Part shown: in pieces, positions 36,612 through 45,489 of the stretch
Numbering within the stretch: the stretch's first letter is position 1
Layout: each line of letters opens with the position of its first letter
From: Nitrogeniibacter mangrovi
GTDB lineage: Bacteria > Pseudomonadota > Gammaproteobacteria > Burkholderiales > Rhodocyclaceae
NCBI RefSeq assembly: GCF_010983895.1
Contig: NZ_CP048836.1
Location: 1,426,001-1,490,000 of the forward strand
Direction of reading: 5' to 3'
DNA length: 64,000 nt
Made by a program: the position numbers and the translations under genes
The notes under the pieces: generated by a model
Seen by the model: the letters and a program-made list of their open reading frames with translations, nothing else
Databases searched by the model: none
Told to the model about the DNA's origin: nothing

Positions 36612-37255
36612 GCGAGCTCGCGGTGGCTATTGCCGATGATCACGCCGTGGTGCGCACCGGTTACCGGCGGCTGCTCGAACTGGAAGTCGGCGTGCGCGTG
36701 GTCGCCGAGTTCGGCGACTGCGAGAGTGCCTACGCGTGGCTCACCGCACACGCGGCGGACATCCTGATTCTCGATCTGTCCATGCCGGGGCGCGGTGGGC
36801 TCGAGACGCTCGCACGGTTGCGCCAGCGCATACCGGCGCTCAAGGTGCTGGTGTTCTCCATGTATGACTCGCCCGCCATGGTGAGTCAGGCCATGGACGC
36901 GGGGGCCGCCGGCTATCTGACAAAGAGCAGCGCGCCGGACGAGCTGATCTTGGCGGTTCACGCGATCGGGCGCGGCGAGCGCCCGCTGTCGCCCGACGCA
37001 GCGCGCGCGCTGGCGGCTGCCGACGCCGCGGGCCAGACGCCCCAACGGGTGTTATCGACACGTGAGTTCGAGGTGTTCGTACTGCTGGCTCGCGGCTTCA
37101 ACGTCGAAGAGATCGCTGATCGTCTGTACATCAGTGCCAAGACGGTGGCCAACTACCAAACGACCATCCGCCACAAAACCGGACTGGCGACCGCTTTGGA
37201 AATGCACCGTTACGCGCTTGAGCACCGCATCCTGCCGGGCGTACCCGGACAATGA
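36608..37255 (+). CDS. NarL/FixJ-type response regulator
   Basis: A 215-residue regulator: receiver domain with D10/D11, phosphoacceptor D56 (LDLSMPG) and the GYLTKSS lysine, then a LuxR-type helix-turn-helix (LSTREFEVFVLLARGFNVEE, ISAKTVANYQTTI). It is the partner of the kinase, sharing 4 bp with it. Confidence 0.93.
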   Translation: MSELAVAIADDHAVVRTGYRRLLELEVGVRVVAEFGDCESAYAWLTAHAADILILDLSMPGRGGLETLARLRQRIPALKVLVFSMYDSPAMVSQAMDAGAAGYLTKSSAPDELILAVHAIGRGERPLSPDAARALAAADAAGQTPQRVLSTREFEVFVLLARGFNVEEIADRLYISAKTVANYQTTIRHKTGLATALEMHRYALEHRILPGVPGQ

Positions 37256-37326
37256 GCCGTGCTCCGATGCTACCGGGCCGGCCTCGCTCACACCCGATCA
37301 ACCCGACGATGCCGGAGCACGATGCG

Positions 37327-37450
37327 GTGTCCCGGTGTTCCGTGCCCTGTTTTCCAACACCCGACGCGTCGCCGAACGGGCGTTGGCCGAAATCATCATG
37401 TTGCCGGGCGGCATCCCCGAAAAGAAGATCGCCCGGCATCGCGGCGGCGG
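37327..37450 (+). pseudogene. Phosphoglycerate dehydrogenase (serA) fragment
   Basis: About 40 codons (VPVFRALFSNTRRVAERALA, then EIIMLPGGIPEKK) match the region of SerA just before its nucleotide-binding domain. No start, no continuation and an odd R in place of conserved residues mark it as a gene scrap. Confidence 0.65.
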
Positions 37451-37455
37451 GGTAC

Positions 37456-37849
37456 GCCGGCCCGCCCCGAGGCGCTCGAGGGACATCTCTGCCTGTCCTA
37501 TTCGAACCGGCTCGCCGAAAACCCGTGGCGTTTCGAGTCGCCCGCCGGGCCGGTGGAGATCCCGGTCGGTAGCCGGTTCGGCGTCAACAACCGCGAGGCG
37601 GTGCGCGAAGTGGCGCTCGAGCATCACGGCATCGCGCTGCTTCCCACCTTCGTCGTGTGGCGCGATCTTGCCGAGGGAGCGCTGCAGCGGCTGCTGTCGC
37701 AGTGGCCGGTCCATGGCTTGTTCGGCTAGCACGTGCGTGCCGTCTATCCGGCGAACCGGCGGACGTCGCCGAAAATCCGCGCGTTCATCGACTTCTATGT
37801 GGAATGCATTGGTGCGCCGCCCTATTGGGATCGGGCGGGCGCCAGGTGA
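37456..37849 (+). pseudogene. LysR C-terminal fragment with an internal stop
   Basis: From about 37456 the frame reads as the effector domain of a LysR protein (HLCLSYSNRLAENPWRFESP, GIALLPTFVVWRDLAEGALQ). A TAG at 37727-37729 interrupts it, and it continues in frame (KIRAFIDFYVECIGAPPYWD) to TGA 37847. The DNA-binding half is gone. It abuts the serA fragment. Confidence 0.75.
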
Positions 37850-37879
37850 GCGGTCCCGCACGCCATGGACGGCGGGGAC

Positions 37880-39055
37880 TCAGAGGATGGCGAGCGCCTG
37901 ATTCAGATCGGTCAGCAGGTCGTCCGGGCTTTCCAGACCGATGGACAGGCGCAGCAGATTGTCACCGATGCCCCGTGCTGCCCGGGTGGCGGGGTCGAGG
38001 CTGCGATGAGAGGTCAGCGCGGGCTGGGACACCAGGCTCTCCACGCCCCCGAGGCTGACGGCCAGCGCGAACAGACCGAAGCGGTCGGCCACGGCCGAGG
38101 TGGCGGTGGCGTCACCATCGACCGCGAGGGTCAGCATGCCGCCGAAGCCGCGCATCTGGCGTGCGGCCACCGCATGGCCGGGAAACTCCGGCAGGCCGGG
38201 GTACAGCACCTGGCGTACCCGCGGGTGCGCCTTCATGGCCTGGGCGATGGTCAGGGCCGAGGCATTGTGGCGGGCGACGCGCACATCCAGGGTGGCCAGG
38301 CTGCGCGAAAGAAGGTGCGCCGTCTCCGGGGCGATGGTCTGGCCCAGGTTGCGGCGCCAGGCGTCGATGGGCTCGAGCAGCACGGCGGCGCCGGCCACCA
38401 CGCCGCCGGTCAGATCGCTGTGCCCGCCGAGGTATTTGGTGGCGCTGTGGATCACCAGGTCGGCGCCGAGCACGAGTGGTTGCTGGTTCACCGGCGTCGC
38501 GAACGTGCTGTCGACCACCACCCGGGCGCCATGCTGGTGGGCGGTTTCGGCAACCGCGGCGATGTCGATGATTTCCAGGGTCGGATTGGCCGGTGTCTCC
38601 AGGTACACCAGCCGGGCGCCGGCCTGCAAGGCGTTGTCCAGGGCGGTCGTGTTGCCGGCGGCCACCTCGGTCACCGGCAGGCCGAGGCTGGCGAGCTGGT
38701 TCTGCAGCAAGGCGCGGGTGCCGCCGTAGATTTCACCGATGCAGACGATGCCGTTGCGGGCGTGCGCGAGTAGCGTGGCCGAGATGGCCGCCATGCCGGA
38801 GGCGAAAGCGAGGGCGCCGTCCGCCTCTTCGAGGCTCGCCAGCCGCGCTTCCAGGCTGTGGATTGTCGGGTTGGAACCATAGCGGCTGTAGAAATAGCCG
38901 CGCCGCCGCCCCTCGGCCACCTCGCACAGCGCCTGGGTATCGGGAAAGCGAAAGGTCGTGGTGTCGTAGAGCGGCGTGTGCGGTGAGCCGAGGGCGTCGG
39001 CATGCCCCTCGACATGGATGCATCGCGTCGCCAGGTGCCAGTGGGTGTGCGTCAT
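37880..39055 (-). CDS. Cystathionine gamma-synthase / PLP-dependent trans-sulfuration enzyme
   Basis: A 391-residue PLP enzyme of the Cys/Met metabolism family. YSRYGSNPTIHSLEARLASL is the N-terminal substrate loop, SGMAAISATLL binds the cofactor phosphate, VVDSTFATPVNQQPL holds the Asp, and HSATKYLGGHSD the Schiff-base Lys. Family members (cystathionine gamma-synthase, O-acetylhomoserine sulfhydrylase, methionine gamma-lyase) cannot be separated with certainty by eye. ATG 39055 gives a normal N-terminus. Confidence 0.85.
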   Translation of the reverse strand: MTHTHWHLATRCIHVEGHADALGSPHTPLYDTTTFRFPDTQALCEVAEGRRRGYFYSRYGSNPTIHSLEARLASLEEADGALAFASGMAAISATLLAHARNGIVCIGEIYGGTRALLQNQLASLGLPVTEVAAGNTTALDNALQAGARLVYLETPANPTLEIIDIAAVAETAHQHGARVVVDSTFATPVNQQPLVLGADLVIHSATKYLGGHSDLTGGVVAGAAVLLEPIDAWRRNLGQTIAPETAHLLSRSLATLDVRVARHNASALTIAQAMKAHPRVRQVLYPGLPEFPGHAVAARQMRGFGGMLTLAVDGDATATSAVADRFGLFALAVSLGGVESLVSQPALTSHRSLDPATRAARGIGDNLLRLSIGLESPDDLLTDLNQALAIL

Positions 39056-39433
39056 GGGCTTCTTCAGTTGGTGAGGGGGGCGGCGGAACGGGGCCTGGAC
39101 ATTACGGTAGCACCTCAACGGCGACACGTGCATCCGGTGCCGTCGAGGGGCGGAAATGCCCTCCGCGATCCGTGTGCCTGATGGGGGTGAGTGCGTCGGC
39201 CGGCTTCGGTTCGTGTCCGCCCGTGCGGTGCCCGCCTCGCCTGCGGCTCGACGCACGTGGACCGGAGTGAATCGCTGCGTGGCGCGCGCGACAGTCTCGT
39301 TGCCCGCCTCCAACCGATATCATGGCGGTCCATGAGCGACGCCCGTGTCTTGCAACGTACAGGAGGCGTCCTTCGCTCCTCGGGACACGCGCCGCAGAAG
39401 GTCTCCCGATGATCTGTTCCACGAGATTCCTTG
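39056..39433. other. Divergent intergenic region
   Basis: A GC-rich 378-bp gap between the PLP enzyme and the ABC transporter. It should contain both promoters, but I see no strong boxes, palindromes or small genes. Confidence 0.35.
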
Positions 39434-41230
39434 ATGCCTGGCATGACCGATATTTCCTCTCCTGTTGATCGACGGCTTTCGTCCCTGGCGGGTCTGTGGC
39501 CCTTTCTGCGCCCCTACCGGATGCGCATGGCGCTCGCTTTCATCCTGCTGTGTCTGGGGTCCATCACCATCTTGCTGGTGCCGCTGGCCTTTCGCGATCT
39601 CATCGATGCCGGCTTCGGCGCTGCGGCAACGTCGCGTGACGGTCTGTTTGGTGGCCTGAGTCTGAACATGCAGTTCCTGGCCCTGTTCGGGCTCGCGGCA
39701 TTCTGGGGCGCAGCCGTGGCGGCACGCTATTACACGGTCTCGTGGATCGGTGAGCGGGCGACGGCCGATCTGCGCAGCGCCGTCTATGCCCGGGTCCTGT
39801 CCCAGTCGCCGCAGTTTTTCGAAACCCTGCAGACCGGCGAGGTGCTCTCCCGCCTGACCGGCGACACCACGCTGATCCAGACCGTGGTCGGCAGTTCGAT
39901 CTCCATGGGATTGCGCAGCCTGTTCCAGTTCGTCGGCGGCATGGTCATGCTGGCGGTCACCAGCTTTCACCTGTTCGCGCTGAATCTGGGCCTGATGGTG
40001 CTGTTGATCCTGCCCATCGTCGCCATCGGCCGGAAGGTCAGGACGCTCTCGCGTGAATCGCAGGACCGGATCGCCGACGCGTCCGCCCTGGCGGGCGAAA
40101 TCCTCAACGCGATGCCGACGGTTCAGGCTTATACGCAGGAGCAGCGCGAGGCGCGCCGCTTCGCCGAACGCACCGAAACGAGCTTTGCCACCGCGATCCG
40201 GCGCACCCGCCTGCGGGCGGCGATGACGGCCCTGATCATCACCGCCGTGATGGGGACGATCATCTTCGTGCTGTGGGTGGGCGCGCGCCAGGTGCATGAC
40301 GGCACGCTGACCAACGGGCAGTTGCTGTCGTTCGTGCTCTATGCCGCGCTCGTGGCCGGTGGGGTCGGCACCTTGTCGGAAGTCTGGGGTGACGTAATGC
40401 GTGCTGCGGGCGCGGCGCAGCGCTTGCTCGAACTGCTGCACGCCGACTCGGCCATCCGCGAGACGCCGCAACCGCAGCGACCGATGGTGGCGAAGGTGGC
40501 GTCGATTGCCTTCGAGCACGTTCGCTTCGCCTATCCGGCGCGCCCGGACGTGCTCGCTCTGGACGACATCTGCCTGACCATCGCCCCGGGCGAGAGCGTC
40601 GCCCTGGTGGGGCCATCCGGCGCCGGCAAGAGCAGTCTGTTTCAACTGCTGCTGCGTTACTACGAGGCCTCCAGCGGCGCCATTCGCATCAACGGCCAGG
40701 ACATCCGGCAACTGCGTCTGAACGACCTGCGCAGGGAGATTGCCATCGTTGCGCAGGATCCGGTGATCTTTTCCGCCAGTGCCATCGAGAACATCCGCTA
40801 CGGCCGCCCCGAGGCAACCGACGCCGAGGTGCAGGCGGCGGCCCGGGCCGCCTTCGCCGAGGATTTCATCGCGCGCCTGCCGGAGGGCTATCAGACCTTT
40901 CTTGGCGAACGCGGCACTCGCCTGTCCGGCGGCCAGCGCCAGCGCATCGCCATTGCTCGCGCCATTCTCAAGGGGGCCCGCCTGCTGTTGCTCGACGAAG
41001 CCACCAGTGCGCTGGATGCAGAATCGGAGATTCTGGTGCAGCAAGGTCTCGGTGCCGCCATGGAGGGGCGCACGACCCTGGTCATCGCCCATCGCCTGGC
41101 GACCGTCCAGAAGGTCGATCGTGTCGTGGTGATGGACCACGGGCGCATCATCGAGACCGGCACCCCGACCGATCTGCGCAGGCAAGGTGGCTTGTATGCG
41201 CGGCTGGCGGCGCTTCAGCTGGATCTGTAG
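39434..41230 (+). CDS. MsbA-like ABC exporter (fused permease-ATPase)
   Basis: A 598-residue half-transporter. Six transmembrane helices (about 20-310) include the ERATADLRSAVYARVLSQSP coupling region. The ATPase domain has Walker A GPSGAGKSS, the signature LSGGQRQRIAIARA, Walker B LLLLDEATSALD and H-loop AHRLATV. It belongs to the MsbA-related family of proteobacterial exporters, for which lipids or drugs are likely cargo. ATG 39434 is used; TTG 39431 and ATG 39443 are alternatives. Confidence 0.88.
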   Translation: MPGMTDISSPVDRRLSSLAGLWPFLRPYRMRMALAFILLCLGSITILLVPLAFRDLIDAGFGAAATSRDGLFGGLSLNMQFLALFGLAAFWGAAVAARYYTVSWIGERATADLRSAVYARVLSQSPQFFETLQTGEVLSRLTGDTTLIQTVVGSSISMGLRSLFQFVGGMVMLAVTSFHLFALNLGLMVLLILPIVAIGRKVRTLSRESQDRIADASALAGEILNAMPTVQAYTQEQREARRFAERTETSFATAIRRTRLRAAMTALIITAVMGTIIFVLWVGARQVHDGTLTNGQLLSFVLYAALVAGGVGTLSEVWGDVMRAAGAAQRLLELLHADSAIRETPQPQRPMVAKVASIAFEHVRFAYPARPDVLALDDICLTIAPGESVALVGPSGAGKSSLFQLLLRYYEASSGAIRINGQDIRQLRLNDLRREIAIVAQDPVIFSASAIENIRYGRPEATDAEVQAAARAAFAEDFIARLPEGYQTFLGERGTRLSGGQRQRIAIARAILKGARLLLLDEATSALDAESEILVQQGLGAAMEGRTTLVIAHRLATVQKVDRVVVMDHGRIIETGTPTDLRRQGGLYARLAALQLDL

Positions 41231-41477
41231 TCGCGTCGGGGCGAGTGCCCGCGTGCGTAGCGAAGTGGGGCGCGCTCACCGCCAGCCGATCCGGCGGGCC
41301 GTCTGGCGCTTCCCGGAGTGCGTTTTGGCGCGTTGCCGATGACGCGGGCAATCGGTCGTCATGTTGCCAGCGCGCGGGTAACGGGTTGCGTCATGTCGAC
41401 AAGCCATCGGGTGACCGACCCGTCAACCGGGTGAATCTGGGACTTGTGGGCGTCGTGGACCGTGCCTGGGCAGGGCT

Positions 41478-41630
41478 TCAGGTGTCGAGCCGATGCAGGC
41501 GAGTGACCATGGCGAACATGGCCGCTAGAATCAGCGGGGTAGCATAGCGAAGGCTGTTTCCCTCGGCGGCGACCGCGATGCCGCACAGGACGCCCACCAG
41601 GATCATAATCATCGAAATGGCTTTGTTCAT
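41478..41630 (-). CDS. 50-residue two-helix membrane peptide
   Basis: The peptide has two hydrophobic helices (SMIMILVGVLCGIAVAA and LRYATPLILAAMFAMV) with a short polar hinge and a basic tail (TRLHRLDT). CAGGTG stands before ATG 41630. A promoter and a LexA-like box lie upstream. No family is recognised. The build recalls small stress-induced inner-membrane proteins, which is only an analogy. Confidence 0.6.
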   Translation of the reverse strand: MNKAISMIMILVGVLCGIAVAAEGNSLRYATPLILAAMFAMVTRLHRLDT

Positions 41631-41637
41631 GATGCAC

Positions 41638-41687
41638 CTGTCTATTTGAACAGTAATGACTTTATATACAGTCCCTGTTTCTGTCAA
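41638..41687 (-). promoter_or_regulatory. Promoter with LexA-like box
   Basis: On the minus strand TTGACA (41687-41682) is followed by TATAAA (41666-41661) with a 15-base spacer, or TAAAGT with 17. Just downstream CTGT-N8-ACAG (41653-41638), inside TACTGTTCAAATAGACAGGT, fits the proteobacterial LexA box exactly in its defining bases, at a position where a bound repressor would block transcription. Confidence 0.5.
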
Positions 41688-41761
41688 CGGAGGCGGTGGA
41701 TGAACCTGTGGCTGACGTGCGTCGAAGGGTGATCGGGTTGGTGGTGGTGCGATGAACCAAT

Positions 41762-41815
41762 AAAAACGCCAAGGCGCTGGCCTTGGCGTTTCGGTATCGG
41801 GTGGTGGGCCGGGGG
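41762..41815 (-). repeat. Distal copy of the tmRNA 3' end (attachment repeat)
   Basis: The first 46 bp (41762-41807) are identical to 43572-43617, which hold the ssrA terminator, the CCA end and the bases between; the match continues with one base missing. A copy lacking the rest of tmRNA is a trace of integration at the ssrA 3' end. Confidence 0.85.
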
Positions 41816-41925
41816 CTATTTGAAAGACGGCATAAGTATCCGTATCTACTGGAAAACCTCTGATTTTAAATTCATGTGTACCGTCTTGGATACCGTCATC
41901 ACTGTGTCGTGAGACCTATCTCCGG

Positions 41926-42843
41926 TCAAGCGCCGGAAGCTGTCCACGGGCCGCCTGGGGGCCAGTGCGCTGGGTAGGTGGTTCCGCGGCTGGCGGCCGT
42001 GAGCGCTGGCGCTAGGAAGTCGCGGAGCTGCGCAACGACCGTGTCGAGTTCGAGCGCATCGAGGGCGTTGCGCTTGAGGAAGCCTCGCCACTGCTGCACC
42101 TTCTGTGCATCGTTGGCGAATTCGTCGGTCAGACCAAACGGCTGCGCGTGGGATGGAAAAGGCGTCCTTCGGCGTTCGAAGGTGGCCTGGATGGCGCGAC
42201 GCAGCGTGTCGCCGTCGAACGGGGTGTGGCCGGCGAGAATCCACAGATCGAAGTAGTCCTTCAGCCGACTGTTGGCGATGCCCAGCGCGGTCAGGGCCTC
42301 GAGCTTCTCGGCGACCACGGTGTCCCGTGGATAGACGCGCAGGCGCGGGGCGTCGAAGCCCGACAGCAAGATGGGATAGTCGACTTCTTCCGGGCCGGGT
42401 GTCACCGCGTCGCCAAACCCGATGTCCAACTGGATGCTGACGCGTGCGCCGTCGATCAAGGCCAGCAAGGTGACGCGGATGCCGGCGTAGTTGGCTTCTT
42501 TGCGGATCTCGTCTGCTTTCACGGTGTCGGGACGGAAGTCCACGCCGTCGTCCGCCTCGATGGCGCTGACTTCCTCGAAGACGGTCTCGAGCTGCGGGAG
42601 GTCCGCCTGACCGAAGCCGAGGAAATCAGCATCGCGGGTCGGCCGGTGGGGGATGTCGAACCACAGGTCGAAGAGCAGGGCACCCTTGAGAAGGAACTGC
42701 CCGGCGTGTGCGGAGATGCTCAGGCGGTACAGCAGGCGCTCCAGTGCGTATCGTGTCAGGACCAGATTGAAGTCCTGCCCGGATTCGCGGGCGTGGTTGA
42801 GCAGGCGGGCGCGTACCGACGCGGCCCGGTTGCGCTGGCTCAT
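41926..42843 (-). CDS. AbiEii/AbiGii toxin (nucleotidyltransferase)
   Basis: The 305-residue toxin of the type IV AbiE system. The DUF1814 motifs are visible: LLKGALLFDLWFD, then HRPTRDADFLGFG with the metal-binding Asp residues, VVAEKLEALTALG and RLKDYFDLWIL. AbiEii proteins are nucleotidyltransferases that stop growth on phage infection. ATG 42843 overlaps the antitoxin stop by ATGA, the classical arrangement. Confidence 0.9.
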   Translation of the reverse strand: MSQRNRAASVRARLLNHARESGQDFNLVLTRYALERLLYRLSISAHAGQFLLKGALLFDLWFDIPHRPTRDADFLGFGQADLPQLETVFEEVSAIEADDGVDFRPDTVKADEIRKEANYAGIRVTLLALIDGARVSIQLDIGFGDAVTPGPEEVDYPILLSGFDAPRLRVYPRDTVVAEKLEALTALGIANSRLKDYFDLWILAGHTPFDGDTLRRAIQATFERRRTPFPSHAQPFGLTDEFANDAQKVQQWRGFLKRNALDALELDTVVAQLRDFLAPALTAASRGTTYPAHWPPGGPWTASGA

Positions 42844-43439
42844 GTGAGGCTGTCCATGTAGGGGCGCATCACGTTGGCGACCCGGCACAGCTTCGCGTAC
42901 TTCCAGAGATCGTCCATCCGGATGCGCTTCGCCAGCCAGGCTTCGGTGAGCGCTTCCATGGCGACATCGAGCCCGATCTTGTGGCGAAACTTGAAGCAGT
43001 CGGCCACCGTGCGCGCCACGTTGGTGACGCGCACCGGGACGCCATCGATGGTGACGGTGTCGATGCCTTCCGTCAGGGCATCTCCGGAAAACCGGACGAC
43101 CCGCAGTGGCGGGTAATCCATCTTCGGTGCGCGCGCCTTGTTCGCGACCGCCACCCAGACTTCGAAAGGGGCCTGGGTGGTGATGCCATGCAGTTGCAGC
43201 GCGGACAGCAGGCAGATGATCGCCTGGGGATGTTTGCGCGAGACTTCGGCGACGGTGCCGTGCTCAGTCGATGCGCGCTCTGGCAGTGCATATAGGCCGT
43301 ATCCAATCCGCTGAAGCTTGCCTTGGCGCACAAGACGGGTCAGGGCGACACGAGGAAGGCCATGGGCGGTCAGGTCGCGTGGACGAAGGAGGCCGTGGTT
43401 GGCGGCAAGTTCCAGGATGCGCTTGTGAGAACTTTCCAT
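42840..43439 (-). CDS. AbiEi antitoxin / autorepressor
   Basis: A 199-residue antitoxin with an N-terminal winged helix (ILELAANHGLLRPRDLTAHG, LPRVALTRLVRQGKLQRIG, YGLYALPE) and the C-terminal AbiEi domain (HPQAIICLLSALQLHGI, NVARTVADCFKFRHKIGLDV). Family members bind inverted repeats in their own promoter; a perfect one lies 20 bp upstream. Confidence 0.9.
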   Translation of the reverse strand: MESSHKRILELAANHGLLRPRDLTAHGLPRVALTRLVRQGKLQRIGYGLYALPERASTEHGTVAEVSRKHPQAIICLLSALQLHGITTQAPFEVWVAVANKARAPKMDYPPLRVVRFSGDALTEGIDTVTIDGVPVRVTNVARTVADCFKFRHKIGLDVAMEALTEAWLAKRIRMDDLWKYAKLCRVANVMRPYMDSLT

Positions 43440-43459
43440 CCCGTGATGATGTACCTAAA

Positions 43460-43487
43460 TGTCGGTAGATATCAACAAATACCGACA
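43460..43487. promoter_or_regulatory. AbiEi operator palindrome
   Basis: TGTCGGTA and TACCGACA form a perfect 8-bp inverted repeat with a 12-base spacer, 21 bp before the antitoxin start. It overlaps the likely -35/spacer region, as expected for autorepression. Confidence 0.7.
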
Positions 43488-43567
43488 AAACGAAACGCGA
43501 CACGTAGATTGACGATCATGAGGAGCTCATGTTGGCCGCAATATTGCCCATCCATGGCAAAGCAGCC

Positions 43568-43600
43568 AAAAAAAAACGCCAAGGCGCTGGCCTTGGCGTT
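43568..43600 (-). terminator. Rho-independent terminator of ssrA
   Basis: On the minus strand AACGCCAAGG pairs with CCTTGGCGTT around a 6-base loop and is followed by a run of T. The same hairpin is present in the distal repeat (41762-41790). Confidence 0.9.
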
Positions 43601-43626
43601 TCGGTATCGGGTGGTGGAGCCGGGGG
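43572..43626 (-). repeat. Proximal tmRNA-end attachment repeat
   Basis: Overlaps the ssrA 3' end and terminator; the partner copy is 41762-41815. The two enclose about 1.8 kb with the abiE genes. Confidence 0.85.
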
Positions 43627-43986
43627 GAATCGAACCCCCGTCCGCAAGCCCTCTACAGCGAGCTCTACATACTTAGTCTGTCAATTTTGATTTAATCGCG
43701 GGGGTCGGCCGACAGACGAACCATCCCGCAACGAGTTACCTTGGATTTAGGCTTTGTGTCAAGTAACCCGACACATCACCGAGTTCCTGTAAATGACACT
43801 GCAAGATGCGGCTTTCACCCCATCATCCGACCCAGGAACCTGTCGGTGCAGCGCCCGCCGGGATTAAGCGGCGAGAGCGAAACGCTCGTCGTTGGCGTTT
43901 ATTGATTTCCAGCGGATTTACGAGGTGACTGGACCTCGGTATGCACTCATCTGCTTCGCGACCCACGTCGAAGCCATGTCGGCCCC
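43612..43986 (-). ncRNA. ssrA: Transfer-messenger RNA (tmRNA)
   Basis: A one-piece tmRNA of about 375 nt. The 5' end GGGGCC pairs with GGCTCC before ACCA; the T-arm reads GGGGGTTCGATTCCCCC. The tag frame GCC AAC GAC GAG CGT TTC GCT CTC GCC GCT TAA encodes ANDERFALAA, the form common in betaproteobacteria. It rescues stalled ribosomes together with SmpB. Confidence 0.97.
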
Positions 43987-43997
43987 ACGGAGTATCT

Positions 43998-44027
43998 TGA
44001 ATATCGGGATGATCCGCGATATTTCAA
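43998..44027 (-). promoter_or_regulatory. Probable ssrA promoter
   Basis: On the minus strand TTGAAA (44027-44022) and TATTCA (44003-43998) stand 18 bases apart, just upstream of the mature 5' end at 43986. Confidence 0.5.
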
Positions 44028-44041
44028 GTGATGAGATCTTA

Positions 44042-44713
44042 TCACGATGTGGCCAGCGCCAGACCGCAGATCGTGGCGAGTTCCGCTGGATGCTGGATGG
44101 TCCAGTCCGCCCCCCAATGTTCGATGGGGGTGTCGACGCCGAGGTAGCCCCAGGCGGCTGCCACCGTCGCCATGCCCGCCGCGGCGCCTGCCTGAACGTC
44201 ACGCAGATCGTCGCCGACGTAGAGTGCGTCCGCCGGGGGGAGATCGCACAGCGTGGCGGCAAGGAGCAGTGAATCGGGTGCCGGTTTGGGGTGATCGGTG
44301 CTGTCACCGCTGACGATGCACGCACATCGTGCAGTCAGACCGAGCGCGTCGACCAGAGGTTCGGTGAAGCGGCGGGGTTTGTTGGTGACGATGCCCCATG
44401 GGACGCCGTGCGTGTCGAGCGTGTCGAGCACGGGGACGAGCGCGGGAAAGACCTCGGTATCGACACACAGGCGCTCGGCATAGAGTTCGAGAAACCGCGC
44501 TGCCAGGTCGGCATAGTCTGCATCGCCCGGTTGGACACCGAAACCGGCTCGGAGCATGCCGCGGGTGCCGGCCGAGGTATAAGGGCGTAGCGACGCAAGC
44601 GCGCGCTCGGGATGGCCACGTTCGACCAGCAGTGCGTTCAGGGCACCACCCAGGTCGGGAGCTGTGTCCGCCAGTGTGCCGTCCAGGTCGAAGAGGACCG
44701 CCTTAAATCTCAC
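44042..44713 (-). CDS. gph: Phosphoglycolate phosphatase
   Basis: A 223-residue HAD phosphatase: motif [14 protein letters not shown], motif II IVTNKP, motif III Lys in [10 protein letters not shown] and motif [10 protein letters not shown]. It converts 2-phosphoglycolate to glycolate. The first 11 bp overlap the end of ubiG, a common pairing in betaproteobacteria. Confidence 0.92.
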   Translation of the reverse strand: MRFKAVLFDLDGTLADTAPDLGGALNALLVERGHPERALASLRPYTSAGTRGMLRAGFGVQPGDADYADLAARFLELYAERLCVDTEVFPALVPVLDTLDTHGVPWGIVTNKPRRFTEPLVDALGLTARCACIVSGDSTDHPKPAPDSLLLAATLCDLPPADALYVGDDLRDVQAGAAAGMATVAAAWGYLGVDTPIEHWGADWTIQHPAELATICGLALATS

Positions 44714-45398
44714 GCGTGGCGTGCACCAGATAATTCACGTCGGTGTCGCTGCCGAGCGCGTAGATCCGCGTCAGCGGATTGTAGGTGAGGCCGCGCAGGC
44801 GCGATACCGCCAGACGGTTGTCACGACACATGCGGCTCAGTTCGGACGGCTTGAGGAACTTGGCATAGTCGTGGGTGCCCCGGGGTAGCAGCTTGAGGAG
44901 GTACTCGGCGCCCACCACGGCCATGAGGTAGGCCTTGGCGTTGCGGTTGATGGTGGAAAAGAACACGTGACCACCGGGTTTGACCATTCGGGCGCAGGCA
45001 GCGACGATGCTGGCCGGGTCGGGCACATGTTCGAGCATTTCGAGGCAGGTGACGACGTCGAATTCGCCGGCATGGGCTTGCGCCATGGCTTCGGCACTGA
45101 TGTGCTGGTAATCGACGTTCAGACCGGATTCATGCAGATGCAGGCGGGCGACACTCAGGGCCTTTTCGCCCAGGTCGATGCCCGTGACGTTGGCGCCACG
45201 TTCGGCCATGCCCTCGGCCAGAATGCCGCCGCCGCAGCCGACGTCGAGCACGCGCTTGCCCTTCAGGGCGGCGATGGAGTCAATCCAGTCGAGCCGGAGC
45301 GGGTTGATTTCGTGCAGGGGGCGGAACTCGGATTCCGGGTCCCACCAGCGGTGAGCCAGGTCGCTGAATTTCTGAAGTTCTGCGGGATCGGCGTTCAT
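44703..45398 (-). CDS. ubiG: Ubiquinone biosynthesis O-methyltransferase UbiG
   Basis: A 231-residue SAM methyltransferase that performs both O-methylations of ubiquinone synthesis. The start [20 protein letters not shown] is diagnostic of UbiG, the SAM motif is [13 protein letters not shown], and [12 protein letters not shown] and TYNPLTR follow. Confidence 0.95.
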   Translation of the reverse strand: MNADPAELQKFSDLAHRWWDPESEFRPLHEINPLRLDWIDSIAALKGKRVLDVGCGGGILAEGMAERGANVTGIDLGEKALSVARLHLHESGLNVDYQHISAEAMAQAHAGEFDVVTCLEMLEHVPDPASIVAACARMVKPGGHVFFSTINRNAKAYLMAVVGAEYLLKLLPRGTHDYAKFLKPSELSRMCRDNRLAVSRLRGLTYNPLTRIYALGSDTDVNYLVHATREI

Positions 45399-45441
45399 GG
45401 GTCTGCGTCATTGAGAAACGCCGGAAAGATAGCATGAATAT

Positions 45442-45469
45442 GAAAAAGCCCCGCACGCGGCGGGGCTTT
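45442..45469 (-). terminator. Rho-independent terminator of the OmpA-family gene
   Basis: AAAGCCCCGC and GCGGGGCTTT form a 10-bp stem with a 5-base loop, followed by T bases on the minus strand (two after the stem), 21 bp past the stop. It may work in both directions. Confidence 0.8.
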
Positions 45470-45489
45470 GGCGTGACGCGAAGGATCGA

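Noticed and set aside
41762-41815. Second tmRNA gene
   Set aside because: Only the terminal 46 or so bases match; no tag frame or 5' domain.
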